DNA from: Nitrososphaerota archaeon
GTDB taxonomy: Archaea > Thermoproteota > Nitrososphaeria > Nitrososphaerales > JAHFOH01
DNA length: 6,080 bases
Assembly: GCA_023266955.1 (NCBI GenBank)
Contig: JAHFOH010000087.1
Coordinates: 1 to 6,080, forward strand
Direction: 5' to 3'
The translations under genes and the position numbers were made by a program. The notes beneath the pieces are model-generated. The model saw nothing but the letters and a program-made list of their open reading frames with translations. It was not told the DNA's origin and ran no database searches. Positions 1 through 4,667 of this stretch are shown one piece after another. Numbering within the stretch: position 1 is the first letter of the stretch; the number at the start of each line of letters is the position of its first letter.

Positions 1-1
1 A

Positions 2-127
2 GGTAGAGACTGTGTGATCATCGCCACCATGAAAGTCCACAGTGTCAAAGAGATACTCACGCACGACCGCGCATTCGCAAATGTCGAGGAAATTCGTGTC
101 GTTGACACGATACCTCATGGGGCGTAG
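2..127 (+). CDS. VapC-type PIN-domain toxin, C-terminal end only (gene starts left of window)
   Basis: The frame starting at base 2 is open from the window edge to a TAG at 125-127, giving 41 residues. They read as the last third of a PIN-domain ribonuclease: a conserved Asp (GRDCVIIATMK) followed by the beta-strand motif KEILTHDRAF and a closing strand IRVVDTIP. In PIN proteins the first Asp and the Asp of the T-H-D motif belong to the Mg2+-binding acidic cluster used to cleave RNA, and T-H-D-x-x-F is typical of the C-terminal strand. The rest of the toxin and any antitoxin would lie to the left. The minus strand over the same bases is also open, but it lacks any recognisable motif. Confidence rests on motif order only. 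Confidence 0.72.
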   Translation, partial: GRDCVIIATMKVHSVKEILTHDRAFANVEEIRVVDTIPHGA

Positions 128-205
128 CAGAAGCTTCCTCCTCGTCTATCAGATTTTGACCATCGGACATTTGCGCCTAACCCATGCCGGCTGGGAATGG
201 GACAA

Positions 206-247
206 GCGGGCCCGGTGGGATTCGAACCCTAACAGGGTTCAAACCCT
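206..247 (-). repeat. tRNA 3'-end-like palindromic repeat, copy 1
   Basis: This 42-bp element is repeated at 1166-1207 in the same orientation with three substitutions (offsets 23, 28 and 39). Read on the minus strand it ends like a tRNA: T-loop TTCGAAT, then CCCAC and CGGGCCC plus G. A matching 5-bp T-stem is absent, because the bases before TTCGAAT are TAGGG. On the plus strand the element folds on itself: GGGATTCGAACCCT pairs with AGGGTTCAAACCC around a 3-nt AAC loop, with two mismatches. It lies between two toxin loci. The minus strand a little upstream (257-275) carries an anticodon-loop-like TTCTTAA (Lys CUU type), but no paired stem is present, so a working tRNA is not supported. Confidence 0.7.
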
Positions 248-360
248 CGGAAAACAGTCCAGATTAAGAAGCTCCCTCTCACGTTTCTCTTGTTCCTTTG
301 ACACGAGAATCCTCTCCTATTGTGCGAAGGCCAGCCTCTTTGCGCTGTGGATGCGCAACG

Positions 361-386
361 CTTATTATCCTATTCATTCGGTAGGA
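361..386 (+). promoter_or_regulatory. putative promoter and operator of the first antitoxin-toxin pair
   Basis: An AT-rich TATA-like stretch (TTATTA, about 362-367) sits some 33 bp before the TTG start. Immediately after it is a short inverted repeat, TCCTA (368-372) and TAGGA (382-386), with a 9-bp spacer. Antitoxins of the AbrB family usually bind such repeats to repress their own operon, so this is a reasonable operator candidate. The repeat has only 5-bp arms, and the TATA match is weak. No other gene was seen in 128-399, which otherwise holds tRNA-like repeat copy 1. Confidence 0.35.
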
Positions 387-399
387 ATCGGTTAGAAAA

Positions 400-654
400 T
401 TGAGAGTTAAGGTGGCAAGGCGATACCAGATAACGATCCCAGATGAGGTCAGGAGGGAACTGCGAATAAACGTAGGTGACAATGTTGATGTTAGAAGCGA
501 GGACGGGAAAGCAGTCGTCGAAAAAATGGAAATGAGTTGGGAATCGGTGATGGCGGAGACCAGGGGTGCTTGGAAGACTCATCCGGTCTTCAAGAGCATG
601 AGAGACTCGGTTGAAATTGTGGACTGGCTCAGACAGAAGAAGAGGAAAAGATGA
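400..654 (+). CDS. vapB: AbrB/MazE-fold antitoxin (VapB type)
   Basis: The product is an 84-residue antitoxin. Residues 1-45 form a swapped-hairpin AbrB (SpoVT-AbrB) DNA-binding domain, recognisable from VARRYQITIPDEVRRELRI followed by the GDNVDV turn and a second strand (KAVVEKME). Residues 46-84 are a charged tail that in this family wraps round the toxin's active site. It overlaps the toxin gene by 4 bp (ATGA, 651-654), so the two are translationally coupled and made as a complex that represses its own promoter. The start is TTG: an in-frame stop (TAG, 382-384) lies close upstream and no ATG is available. A GTG at 412 is a less likely alternative because it would trim the first beta strand. 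Confidence 0.88.
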   Translation: MRVKVARRYQITIPDEVRRELRINVGDNVDVRSEDGKAVVEKMEMSWESVMAETRGAWKTHPVFKSMRDSVEIVDWLRQKKRKR

Positions 655-1091
655 CGGTTTACTCGCTTGATACAAACGTAATAATCAGTCACCTTCGGGC
701 GGACAGATACGCAGAGGAAACCGACCGATTCTTTCGACGAACCATCGAGAAGGAGGACCGGCTCGTGATGCCAGATGTTGTCTACGCTGAACTTTACACT
801 GGGATATACCTGTCTGAAAATCCAAAATCCGAGGAAAAGCGCGTACAAAGTTTTCTTGCAGTGAATAACATTGAAGTCAGGGCATCAAGGTCACTGAAGG
901 TTGCCAAACGTGCTGGTGAACTTTACTCAACGCACCTCAACCGCAGAGGAGTTGCGGTCCAGAGAATCTTGCCTGACTTCCTGATAGCTGCGCAAGCTGA
1001 GGCTACCTCTAAAGCTTTCATAACTTGGAACGAACTCGATTACAAGGATCTCGGGCTGAAGATTCCAGTTCTTTCCCCGGAAAAAGCATGA
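651..1091 (+). CDS. vapC: VapC-type PIN-domain ribonuclease toxin
   Basis: A 146-residue PIN-domain protein of usual VapC length. The acidic cluster is complete: D7 in SLDTNVII, E47 in VYAELYTG, D109 in ILPDFLIAAQA, and the C-terminal ITWNELDY motif (N127, D130). VapC toxins are Mg2+-dependent endoribonucleases; characterised members cut tRNAs in the anticodon loop or the sarcin-ricin loop of 23S rRNA. The target here cannot be read from sequence. The ATG overlaps the antitoxin stop (ATGA) and is preceded by a purine-rich stretch (AGAGGAAAAG). No truncation or frameshift is seen, so the toxin looks functional. Confidence 0.92.
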   Translation: MTVYSLDTNVIISHLRADRYAEETDRFFRRTIEKEDRLVMPDVVYAELYTGIYLSENPKSEEKRVQSFLAVNNIEVRASRSLKVAKRAGELYSTHLNRRGVAVQRILPDFLIAAQAEATSKAFITWNELDYKDLGLKIPVLSPEKA

Positions 1092-1092
1092 T

Positions 1093-1113
1093 AGCTGCGG
1101 TCATCATGCAGCT
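1093..1113 (+). terminator. hairpin directly after the first vapC stop
   Basis: AGCTGC (1093-1098) and GCAGCT (1108-1113) form a perfect 6-bp inverted repeat with a 9-nt loop, starting 2 nt after the toxin stop. It could mark the 3' end of the transcript. There is no T tract behind it, so its role as a terminator is weakly supported. The left arm also has a partner 111 bp earlier inside the toxin gene, where TGATAGCTGCG recurs at 982-992. Confidence 0.3.
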
Positions 1114-1165
1114 TATGTAATTCCTCGGTGCCGAACCATGCCTGCGTTCATAGAGAATCGCAGAG

Positions 1166-1207
1166 GCGGGCCCGGTGGGATTCGAACGCTAATAGGGTTC
1201 AAATCCT
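1166..1207 (-). repeat. tRNA 3'-end-like palindromic repeat, copy 2
   Basis: This is the second copy of the 42-bp element at 206-247, 39 of 42 bases identical and exactly 960 bp away, on the other side of the first antitoxin-toxin pair. The first 22 bases are identical in both copies. Read on minus it again ends with T-loop TTCGAAT, CCCAC, CGGGCCC and G. As a hairpin on plus, GGGATTCGAACGCT pairs with AGGGTTCAAATCC around AAT. The A-T pair gained on the outer side and the mismatch gained at offset 23 show the two copies have drifted. Similarity fades on the right (about 1208-1222) and is absent on the left. Confidence 0.7.
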
Positions 1208-1226
1208 TGCAAACCTTACTTTGTCT

Positions 1227-1308
1227 GCGGATAGCTAGACCAGCTCTGATTACCTGGAAACACGAGCTCTCGAAGAAGGTAACCCGGGTCCAATTCCCGG
1301 CGACCGCA
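1227..1308 (+). pseudogene. tRNA-Glu(CUC)-like pseudogene or isolated 3' half
   Basis: From 1267 rightwards every spacing is canonical: anticodon loop CTCTCGA (CUC at 1269-1271), AGAAG in the place of the 3' anticodon stem (1274-1278), a 5-nt variable loop GTAAC, T-stem CCGGG (1284-1288) fully paired with CCCGG (1296-1300), acceptor strand CGACCGC (1301-1307) and discriminator A1308. The T-loop is TCCAATT, unlike the usual TTCAAAT. Upstream, GCGG at 1227 can pair with CCGC and is followed by a D-arm-like CTAGACC, but the five bases before the anticodon loop (ACGAG) pair with none of AGAAG, and acceptor positions 5-7 mostly fail. A functional cis tRNA is therefore unlikely. An attachment-site remnant, a decayed gene or a trans-spliced 3' half are the alternatives. 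Confidence 0.5.
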
Positions 1309-1377
1309 TTTACAGACCATTCTCAGGTTCTCTTTGATACCACTACTTGCATGAAATGCATTGGGTACAAAGGCAAG

Positions 1378-1393
1378 AAGTCAACTTCGACTT
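1378..1393 (-). terminator. short hairpin at the end of the minus-strand PIN toxin gene
   Basis: AAGTC (1378-1382) and GACTT (1389-1393) pair around a 6-nt loop, overlapping the TAA stop of the toxin gene. On minus the sequence after it is pyrimidine-rich (CTTCTTGCCTTTG), which could support archaeal termination. The stem is only 5 bp. The rest of 1309-1377 shows nothing I recognise. Confidence 0.25.
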
Positions 1394-1791
1394 TAAAGCA
1401 ACTGAAGCATTTCATTTACGGTAAGTATCCTGATTCCTCGGAATCTCTTCAGGTTCAGTAGATGCCTGTCTCCTGAGACTATATGGGTCGCCTTTCCTTT
1501 GTAAGCGGTGCCTAGAACCACATCATCATCTGGATCTCCTGCGATGACCCTGAAAGATTGCTCGGCAGTAACGAGAACAACTATGCTCGCAAGAATCGAC
1601 AGAAACGAACTGACCTGTGATTTATCGACTTCAATGAACTTCTCTCTTGAGAGAACATCCGCAAGTTCGGCCAGCATCTGTGGGGAGGAAACTACCTGGT
1701 GCCCTTCGAGCAGTTCAATCAGCAGGCGCCTGGGCTTTCCGTGGCCTATCAGGGCGGAGATTAGGACGTTGGTGTCGACAACAACGCGCAC
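1393..1791 (-). CDS. PIN-family toxin component (TIGR00305/COG1569-like)
   Basis: A 132-residue PIN protein of a different subfamily from the neighbour at 651-1091. Landmarks are VVVDTNVLISALI (D6), an E42 in MLAELADVLSREKF, an acidic patch GDPDDD (residues 85-90) and IVSGDRHLL (D108), ending with the FRGIRIL strand. The order DTNVLISA / AEL / DPDD / SGDRHLL is characteristic of the 'putative toxin-antitoxin system toxin component, PIN family' group. It is expected to act as a metal-dependent RNase held inactive by the antitoxin encoded just upstream. The start is GTG at 1791, four bases after the antitoxin's TGA. The ATG at 1799 overlapping that TGA is followed by a stop two codons later, so it cannot be used. 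Confidence 0.88.
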   Translation of the reverse strand: MRVVVDTNVLISALIGHGKPRRLLIELLEGHQVVSSPQMLAELADVLSREKFIEVDKSQVSSFLSILASIVVLVTAEQSFRVIAGDPDDDVVLGTAYKGKATHIVSGDRHLLNLKRFRGIRILTVNEMLQLL

Positions 1792-1795
1792 TATC

Positions 1796-2083
1796 TCATG
1801 CGCCCTGAGTCATCCGCTTCTCTTTTCTGTAGGCTTGGATCTCTTCTAGTATCTCCCGCTCAGTTGGTCTGTTCCTTCTCTTGTAGCGCTCGTCAATATC
1901 CTCAAACAAACCCTTCAGCTCCTCACCGAGCGGTGGGACCTCAAGTTTCGCAACGACAAGCTTGTCTCCTCTCCTATAGACCGCCAGCTTTGTCCTCGGC
2001 TTTATCCCCAATTCTCTCCTCATTTGCTGGGGTATCACTATCTGCCCCTTTGTCCCGACGGTGGCTATTTCAGGTTCTTCCAT
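1796..2083 (-). CDS. AbrB/MazE-fold antitoxin paired with the PIN toxin
   Basis: A 95-residue protein with an N-terminal AbrB-type DNA-binding domain (residues 1-48: ATVGTKGQIVIPQQMRREL, then GIKPRTKLAVYRRGDKLVV) and a highly charged C-terminal segment (residues 49-95) likely to bind the toxin. TKGQIVIP is the hallmark first hairpin of the SpoVT-AbrB family. ATG at 2083 is chosen because it precedes the full domain and sits a short distance from a good TATA-like element and a palindrome. The pair is transcribed leftward, converging with the plus-strand pair at 400-1091. Confidence 0.88.
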   Translation of the reverse strand: MEEPEIATVGTKGQIVIPQQMRRELGIKPRTKLAVYRRGDKLVVAKLEVPPLGEELKGLFEDIDERYKRRNRPTEREILEEIQAYRKEKRMTQGA

Positions 2084-2092
2084 CTTCCAGCG

Positions 2093-2126
2093 AGTATGAC
2101 TTTCATACTTGTGGGATAAATACTTT
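2093..2126 (-). promoter_or_regulatory. TATA/BRE-like promoter with palindromic operator for the minus-strand antitoxin-toxin pair
   Basis: On minus, AAAGTATTTATCCC (2126-2113) resembles an archaeal BRE plus TATA box. With the usual spacing of about 26 bp, transcription would begin near 2093, about 10 nt before the ATG at 2083. Between TATA and ATG lies a perfect 7-bp inverted repeat, AGTATGA (2093-2099) and TCATACT (2103-2109), with a 3-bp spacer. Its position over the expected start site is what an autoregulating antitoxin would need. The palindrome is certain; binding is inferred. Confidence 0.6.
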
Positions 2127-2190
2127 CCGCAGATGGATACCCGTAGCCTGGAGTCCTGATTTGAACGTAATTAGCTGTGGTAGGAGTCCC

Positions 2191-2232
2191 CCCGGCGGGA
2201 TTTGACCCTGATTAACCGTGTTCAAATCTTCG
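2191..2232 (-). repeat. diverged tRNA 3'-end-like element, copy 3
   Basis: The left part CCCGGCGGGATTTGA differs at two sites from the start of copies 1 and 2, and the right part GTTCAAATC is identical to copy 2; the middle is longer by several bases. On minus it shows a T-loop-like GGGTCAAATCCCGCC, with a loop one base short, followed by a G run. TTTGA and TCAAA still pair across the element, so the hairpin is preserved. It lies about 1,020 bp right of copy 2, upstream of the minus-strand antitoxin. I see no functional tRNA here, and no gene in 2127-2248. Confidence 0.45.
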
Positions 2233-2248
2233 CTCTCCGGCCTAGTTC

Positions 2249-2337
2249 TGAATCCGGTGGGATTCGAACCCACGACCTAATAACCCAAGTTCACCATAGG
2301 GTTAACAGCCAGCCGTCTTCCATCGATATCTCTAGAC
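2249..2337 (-). pseudogene. tRNA-Asn(GUU)-like gene, decayed or intron-bearing
   Basis: Read on minus: D-stem GTCT (2337-2334) paired with AGAC (2318-2315), then G and anticodon stem GCTGG (2313-2309), loop CTGTTAA with anticodon GTT (2306-2304), later AGGTC as variable loop, T-stem GTGGG with loop TTCGAAT and CCCAC (2273-2257), acceptor strand CGGATTC (2256-2250) and base A2249. Between the anticodon loop and variable loop there is extra sequence that folds as AACCC...GGGTT, as an intron might. However, no bases complementary to GCTGG follow it, and no GAATCCG 5' acceptor strand is found upstream on minus. The D-loop is also long. Most likely this is a pseudogene; an unusual intron-containing tRNA is the alternative. 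Confidence 0.45.
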
Positions 2338-2396
2338 GCATCGAGCCAATATCTAGATTTGATCGCGGAGCTGAAAAAAACTCAATCAGTGAGGGT

Positions 2397-2420
2397 TTCT
2401 GGGTTCGAATCCGGATCGCG
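2397..2420 (+). other. T-arm/acceptor-like tRNA fragment on plus strand
   Basis: TTTCTGGG, then loop-like TTCGAAT and CCGGATCGCG, look like the 3' end of another tRNA in the opposite orientation to the element at 2249-2337. The stem pairs only as TCTGG/CCGGA with an 8-nt loop, one base more than a normal T-loop. The bases GATCGCG at its right end also occur at 2361-2367. No anticodon arm could be assigned, so this is a fragment at best. Confidence 0.3.
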
Positions 2421-2480
2421 AGGATTTGTCTCTGAAGACAGGCTAGGGCGGCTCTTTCATAAAGGACAATCACATCATGG

Positions 2481-2487
2481 TTTAATA
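2481..2487 (+). promoter_or_regulatory. TATA-like box ahead of the winged-helix gene and glycosyltransferase operon
   Basis: TTTAATA is centred near 2484. Using the typical archaeal distance, transcription would start near 2510, which lies between the two candidate ATGs (2502 and 2514) of the next gene. If this box is the real one, the second ATG would be the start of a nearly leaderless message. Confidence 0.4.
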
Positions 2488-2501
2488 CAAAGCGCGGACT
2501 A

Positions 2502-2768
2502 ATGGGGGAAAGGATGACGGAAGAGGGATTGGCTGAGTCTGAAAAACTGCTTCTCGATATGCATAACAGGGGGATCGTGCATGAGACGGGAAGTAAGACT
2601 TTACATGAGTTACTTCAGCTAAGCAAGATTTCGCTAGAGCAGCTCACAAGCATACTTAGAAAGCACGAAGAAAGCGGTTACGTCAAAAGCTTCACAGATT
2701 CTGCTGGTTCGAAGAAATACTATCTAACTGGAATGGGCATGATTAGGGTCAGTTCAGCCTTTACTTAG
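2502..2768 (+). CDS. small winged-helix DNA-binding protein
   Basis: An 88-residue protein with one winged helix-turn-helix domain. An N-terminal helix (SEKLLLDMHNRGIVHE) is followed by the helix pair TLHELLQLSKISLEQLTSIL, the helix SILRKHEESGYV, and a wing of two strands (VKSFTDSAGSKKYYLTG). No ligand-binding or membrane segment is present. It is 16 bp upstream of the first glycosyltransferase-like gene on the same strand, so it probably belongs to that operon and may regulate it; that role is inferred. ATG at 2502 gives the longest frame. A second in-frame ATG at 2514 has a G-rich stretch (GGGGGAAAGG) immediately before it and fits the TATA-like box better. Confidence 0.75.
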   Translation: MGERMTEEGLAESEKLLLDMHNRGIVHETGSKTLHELLQLSKISLEQLTSILRKHEESGYVKSFTDSAGSKKYYLTGMGMIRVSSAFT

Positions 2769-2784
2769 TTCAATTAACATAGAA

Positions 2785-3405
2785 TTGCGAGTGCTGATTC
2801 TAACACCGGAATTCCCACCTAGGATAGTTGGCAAAATAGGGGAAGACGTATCAGCACTAGCTTCAGAGTTAAGGAAAGCTGGCGTCTCCGTTGAGGTCAT
2901 AACATATCACGAAAGCGTAAGCGGGGTCGAGACACTGGACAACGGCGTTCAAGTCCGGAGGGTTTCCAATCCCGTAAGCCCTCACATAAACATACTGACG
3001 TGGACGCTTAACGTGTCCTCTGAAATTCAGCGGGCAGTTGCAGACGCAGTCTATGCCCCCGCATCTCCCCAAATCGACTTGATCGATGTCCAAGAATGGC
3101 ATGGTGTAGTAGCAGCAGTGGCAGCGAAGAAAGCATTCGGCCTGCCAATCATCTATACGACTTACAGTCTCGAAGATCATCGGTCACTCAACCCGGAGGA
3201 TCCTCTCAGCATCGGGATCAAAAGTATCGAGTGGCTAGGGGCCTATGAAGCCAAAATTGTCTTAGCACGTTCTGAACGGGTTATGTCAGACTTGACAGCA
3301 ATACACCGTGTACCGACAGACAAGATCCGGAAGATTCCTAGCGACGATTCCGATTGGGTACAGAGAACTCTTGGCGTATACGGCGAGGCGATTGGGAATG
3401 GGTGA
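2785..3405 (+). CDS. miniature GT-B glycosyltransferase-like protein lacking the C-terminal domain
   Basis: A 206-residue relative of the two full-length enzymes that follow (about 410-420 residues). The N-terminal Rossmann-like domain is recognisable: VLILTPEFPPRIVG opens it and NGVQVRRV follows. Key motifs are changed: GGI/GGLG is VGKIG (15-19), H-x-HDW is QEWH (103-106), the HSTE-x-GR loop is YSLEDHR (127-133), and PNGID is PSDDSD (185-190). Right after that point it passes to WVQRTLGVYGEAI (191-203), which resembles the C-terminal helix of its neighbours, so the nucleotide-sugar domain with the E-x7-E motif is missing. A catalytic role alone is unlikely; a regulatory or scaffold subunit, or a decaying gene, is possible. 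Start is TTG; GTG at 2791 is an alternative. It overlaps the next gene by 8 bp. Confidence 0.72.
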   Translation: MRVLILTPEFPPRIVGKIGEDVSALASELRKAGVSVEVITYHESVSGVETLDNGVQVRRVSNPVSPHINILTWTLNVSSEIQRAVADAVYAPASPQIDLIDVQEWHGVVAAVAAKKAFGLPIIYTTYSLEDHRSLNPEDPLSIGIKSIEWLGAYEAKIVLARSERVMSDLTAIHRVPTDKIRKIPSDDSDWVQRTLGVYGEAIGNG

Positions 3406-4624
3406 CTTTTCTGTTATGATGCTTAGTTGGGAGTTTCCTCCGAGGGTTATTGGTGGGATTGCTCCTCACGTTCATGAACTTTCGCAAGCTCTTTCGGCTT
3501 TGGGAGTCGAAGTCTTCGTCGTCACCTGTGATTTTCCCGGCGCGAAGGAATACGAGACCATTAATGGCGTGAAGGTTTATCGCATTGATTCATACAAGTT
3601 CGCCAGCCCTGACTTCGCGACTTGGACTTCAATGATGAATGTGAACCTTCAGGTGAAGGCAACTGAAATTCTTAGGGAGGAGGGAGAACGAATTCACATG
3701 CTGCATGCGCATGATTGGCTTGTTGCGAACGCCTCCGTTGCGCTAAAGCATTTGTTTAGAATTCCTCTTGTGGCTACGATTCATTCGACTGAATACGGAA
3801 GGAGGAATGGTCTTCACACGGATTATCAGAGAATGATTGACTCATTCGAGAGTTGGTTAACGAGGGAGGCTTGGCGAGTAATCTGCTGCAGCAACTATAT
3901 GGCCTCTCACATTAACTCTATTCTTGGGACACCCCTAGGAAACATCGAAGTCATCCCAAACGGCATAGATGCGTCAAAGTTTCAACGACAGGTCGACCTC
4001 GATGGAATCAGAAGACGCTTCGCTTCCGCTGATGAGAGACTAGTACTTTTTGTAGGAAGACTCGTATATGAAAAAGGAGCGCACCTTCTCGTCGAATCCA
4101 TACCGATGGTTCTGAAGGAAGTGAACGCTAAATTCGTCATCGTCGGTGAAGGCTACATGAAGGAACAGCTCATCAAACGAGTCAAAGAACTTGGATTGGA
4201 GACTAGAGCATACGTAACGGGCTTCCTCGACGAGGAAACAGTGCTGGGATTATTCCGAGTCTCAGATGTCGTTGTAATTCCCTCCCTCTATGAGCCGTTC
4301 GGTATAGTAGCACTTGAGGCCATGGCGGCGAGAGCCCCAATCGTTACAACAGGGGCTGGGGGTTTAGGGGAGATAATCGATGATGAGGAGACAGGAGTGA
4401 CGGTGTATGCGAGCCCTGAATCAATAGCGTGGGGCGTACTTAGATTGCTTAAGGATTCGTCATATGCTAAGGGACTTTCGGAAGCCGCATATCGGAAGGT
4501 TGTTTCCGAGTTTGAGTGGCAAAAAATTGCTGAAAGAACGAAGGAGGTTTACAAAAGGGTTCTTGACGAATACCAAGCTGGAAAATGGAAGCCTCTTCCA
4601 CTTCATCAGCTCCCCAAGGTTTAA
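3398..4624 (+). CDS. GT-B glycosyltransferase, family GT4/GT5 (glycogen-synthase-like)
   Basis: A 408-residue soluble enzyme with both GT-B domains. N-terminal domain: MLSWEFPPRVIGGI (8-21, glycine loop), HAHDW (103-107) and TIHSTEYGR (128-136). C-terminal domain: PNGID (187-191), FVGR with a following lysine (218-221, K226), VGEG, and EPFGIVALE (299-307), the E-x7-E motif of retaining GT4/GT5 enzymes, then GGLGEII. The family transfers sugar from an NDP-sugar with retention; the close resemblance to archaeal glycogen-synthase-like proteins makes an alpha-glucan product plausible but unproven. The frame is open further upstream from 3308, but that part overlaps the preceding gene and precedes the conserved N-terminus, so ATG 3398 is preferred. 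ATG 3416, with GGTGA 10 bases before it, is also possible. Confidence 0.9.
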   Translation: MGDFSVMMLSWEFPPRVIGGIAPHVHELSQALSALGVEVFVVTCDFPGAKEYETINGVKVYRIDSYKFASPDFATWTSMMNVNLQVKATEILREEGERIHMLHAHDWLVANASVALKHLFRIPLVATIHSTEYGRRNGLHTDYQRMIDSFESWLTREAWRVICCSNYMASHINSILGTPLGNIEVIPNGIDASKFQRQVDLDGIRRRFASADERLVLFVGRLVYEKGAHLLVESIPMVLKEVNAKFVIVGEGYMKEQLIKRVKELGLETRAYVTGFLDEETVLGLFRVSDVVVIPSLYEPFGIVALEAMAARAPIVTTGAGGLGEIIDDEETGVTVYASPESIAWGVLRLLKDSSYAKGLSEAAYRKVVSEFEWQKIAERTKEVYKRVLDEYQAGKWKPLPLHQLPKV

Positions 4625-4667
4625 GAGCGTCAAATGAATCGGACAGTAGTTTAGCCTCCACATCGCA

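Noticed and set aside
1..118. Minus-strand open frame beginning with MRYRVNDTNFLD
   Set aside because: It is antisense to the clear PIN C-terminus (ILTHDRAF) on plus and has no recognisable motif.
181..201. CCCAT/ATGGG inverted repeat after the first PIN toxin fragment
   Set aside because: Only 5-bp arms with an 11-base loop and no T tract; may be chance.
42..395. Plus-strand open frame of 117 codons
   Set aside because: It overlaps the end of the PIN toxin in another frame and runs through the tRNA-like element, giving the WDSNPNRVQT-type peptide that is a known artefact of tRNA-like sequence. No family features.
1138..1461. Plus-strand open frame of 107 codons with GPGGIRT and VQFPAT peptides
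   Set aside because: These peptides come from translating tRNA-like sequence (repeat copy 2 and the tRNA-Glu-like half); its end overlaps the minus-strand toxin gene.
1508..2205. Two plus-strand open frames antisense to the minus-strand antitoxin and toxin
   Set aside because: They are serine-rich shadows of well supported genes and contain no domain.
206..2420. CRISPR array or insertion sequence as an explanation for the repeats
   Set aside because: Only two close copies and one diverged copy about 1 kb apart, with genes between, no spacer regularity and no transposase.
2202..2435. Plus-strand open frame of 77 codons with SGGIRTHDL
   Set aside because: Translation across the tRNA-Asn-like locus in reverse; the same kind of artefact.
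3308..3397. Upstream extension of the second glycosyltransferase by 30 codons
   Set aside because: It lies wholly within the preceding gene in another frame and comes before the conserved N-terminal strand; ATG 3398 or 3416 fits better.
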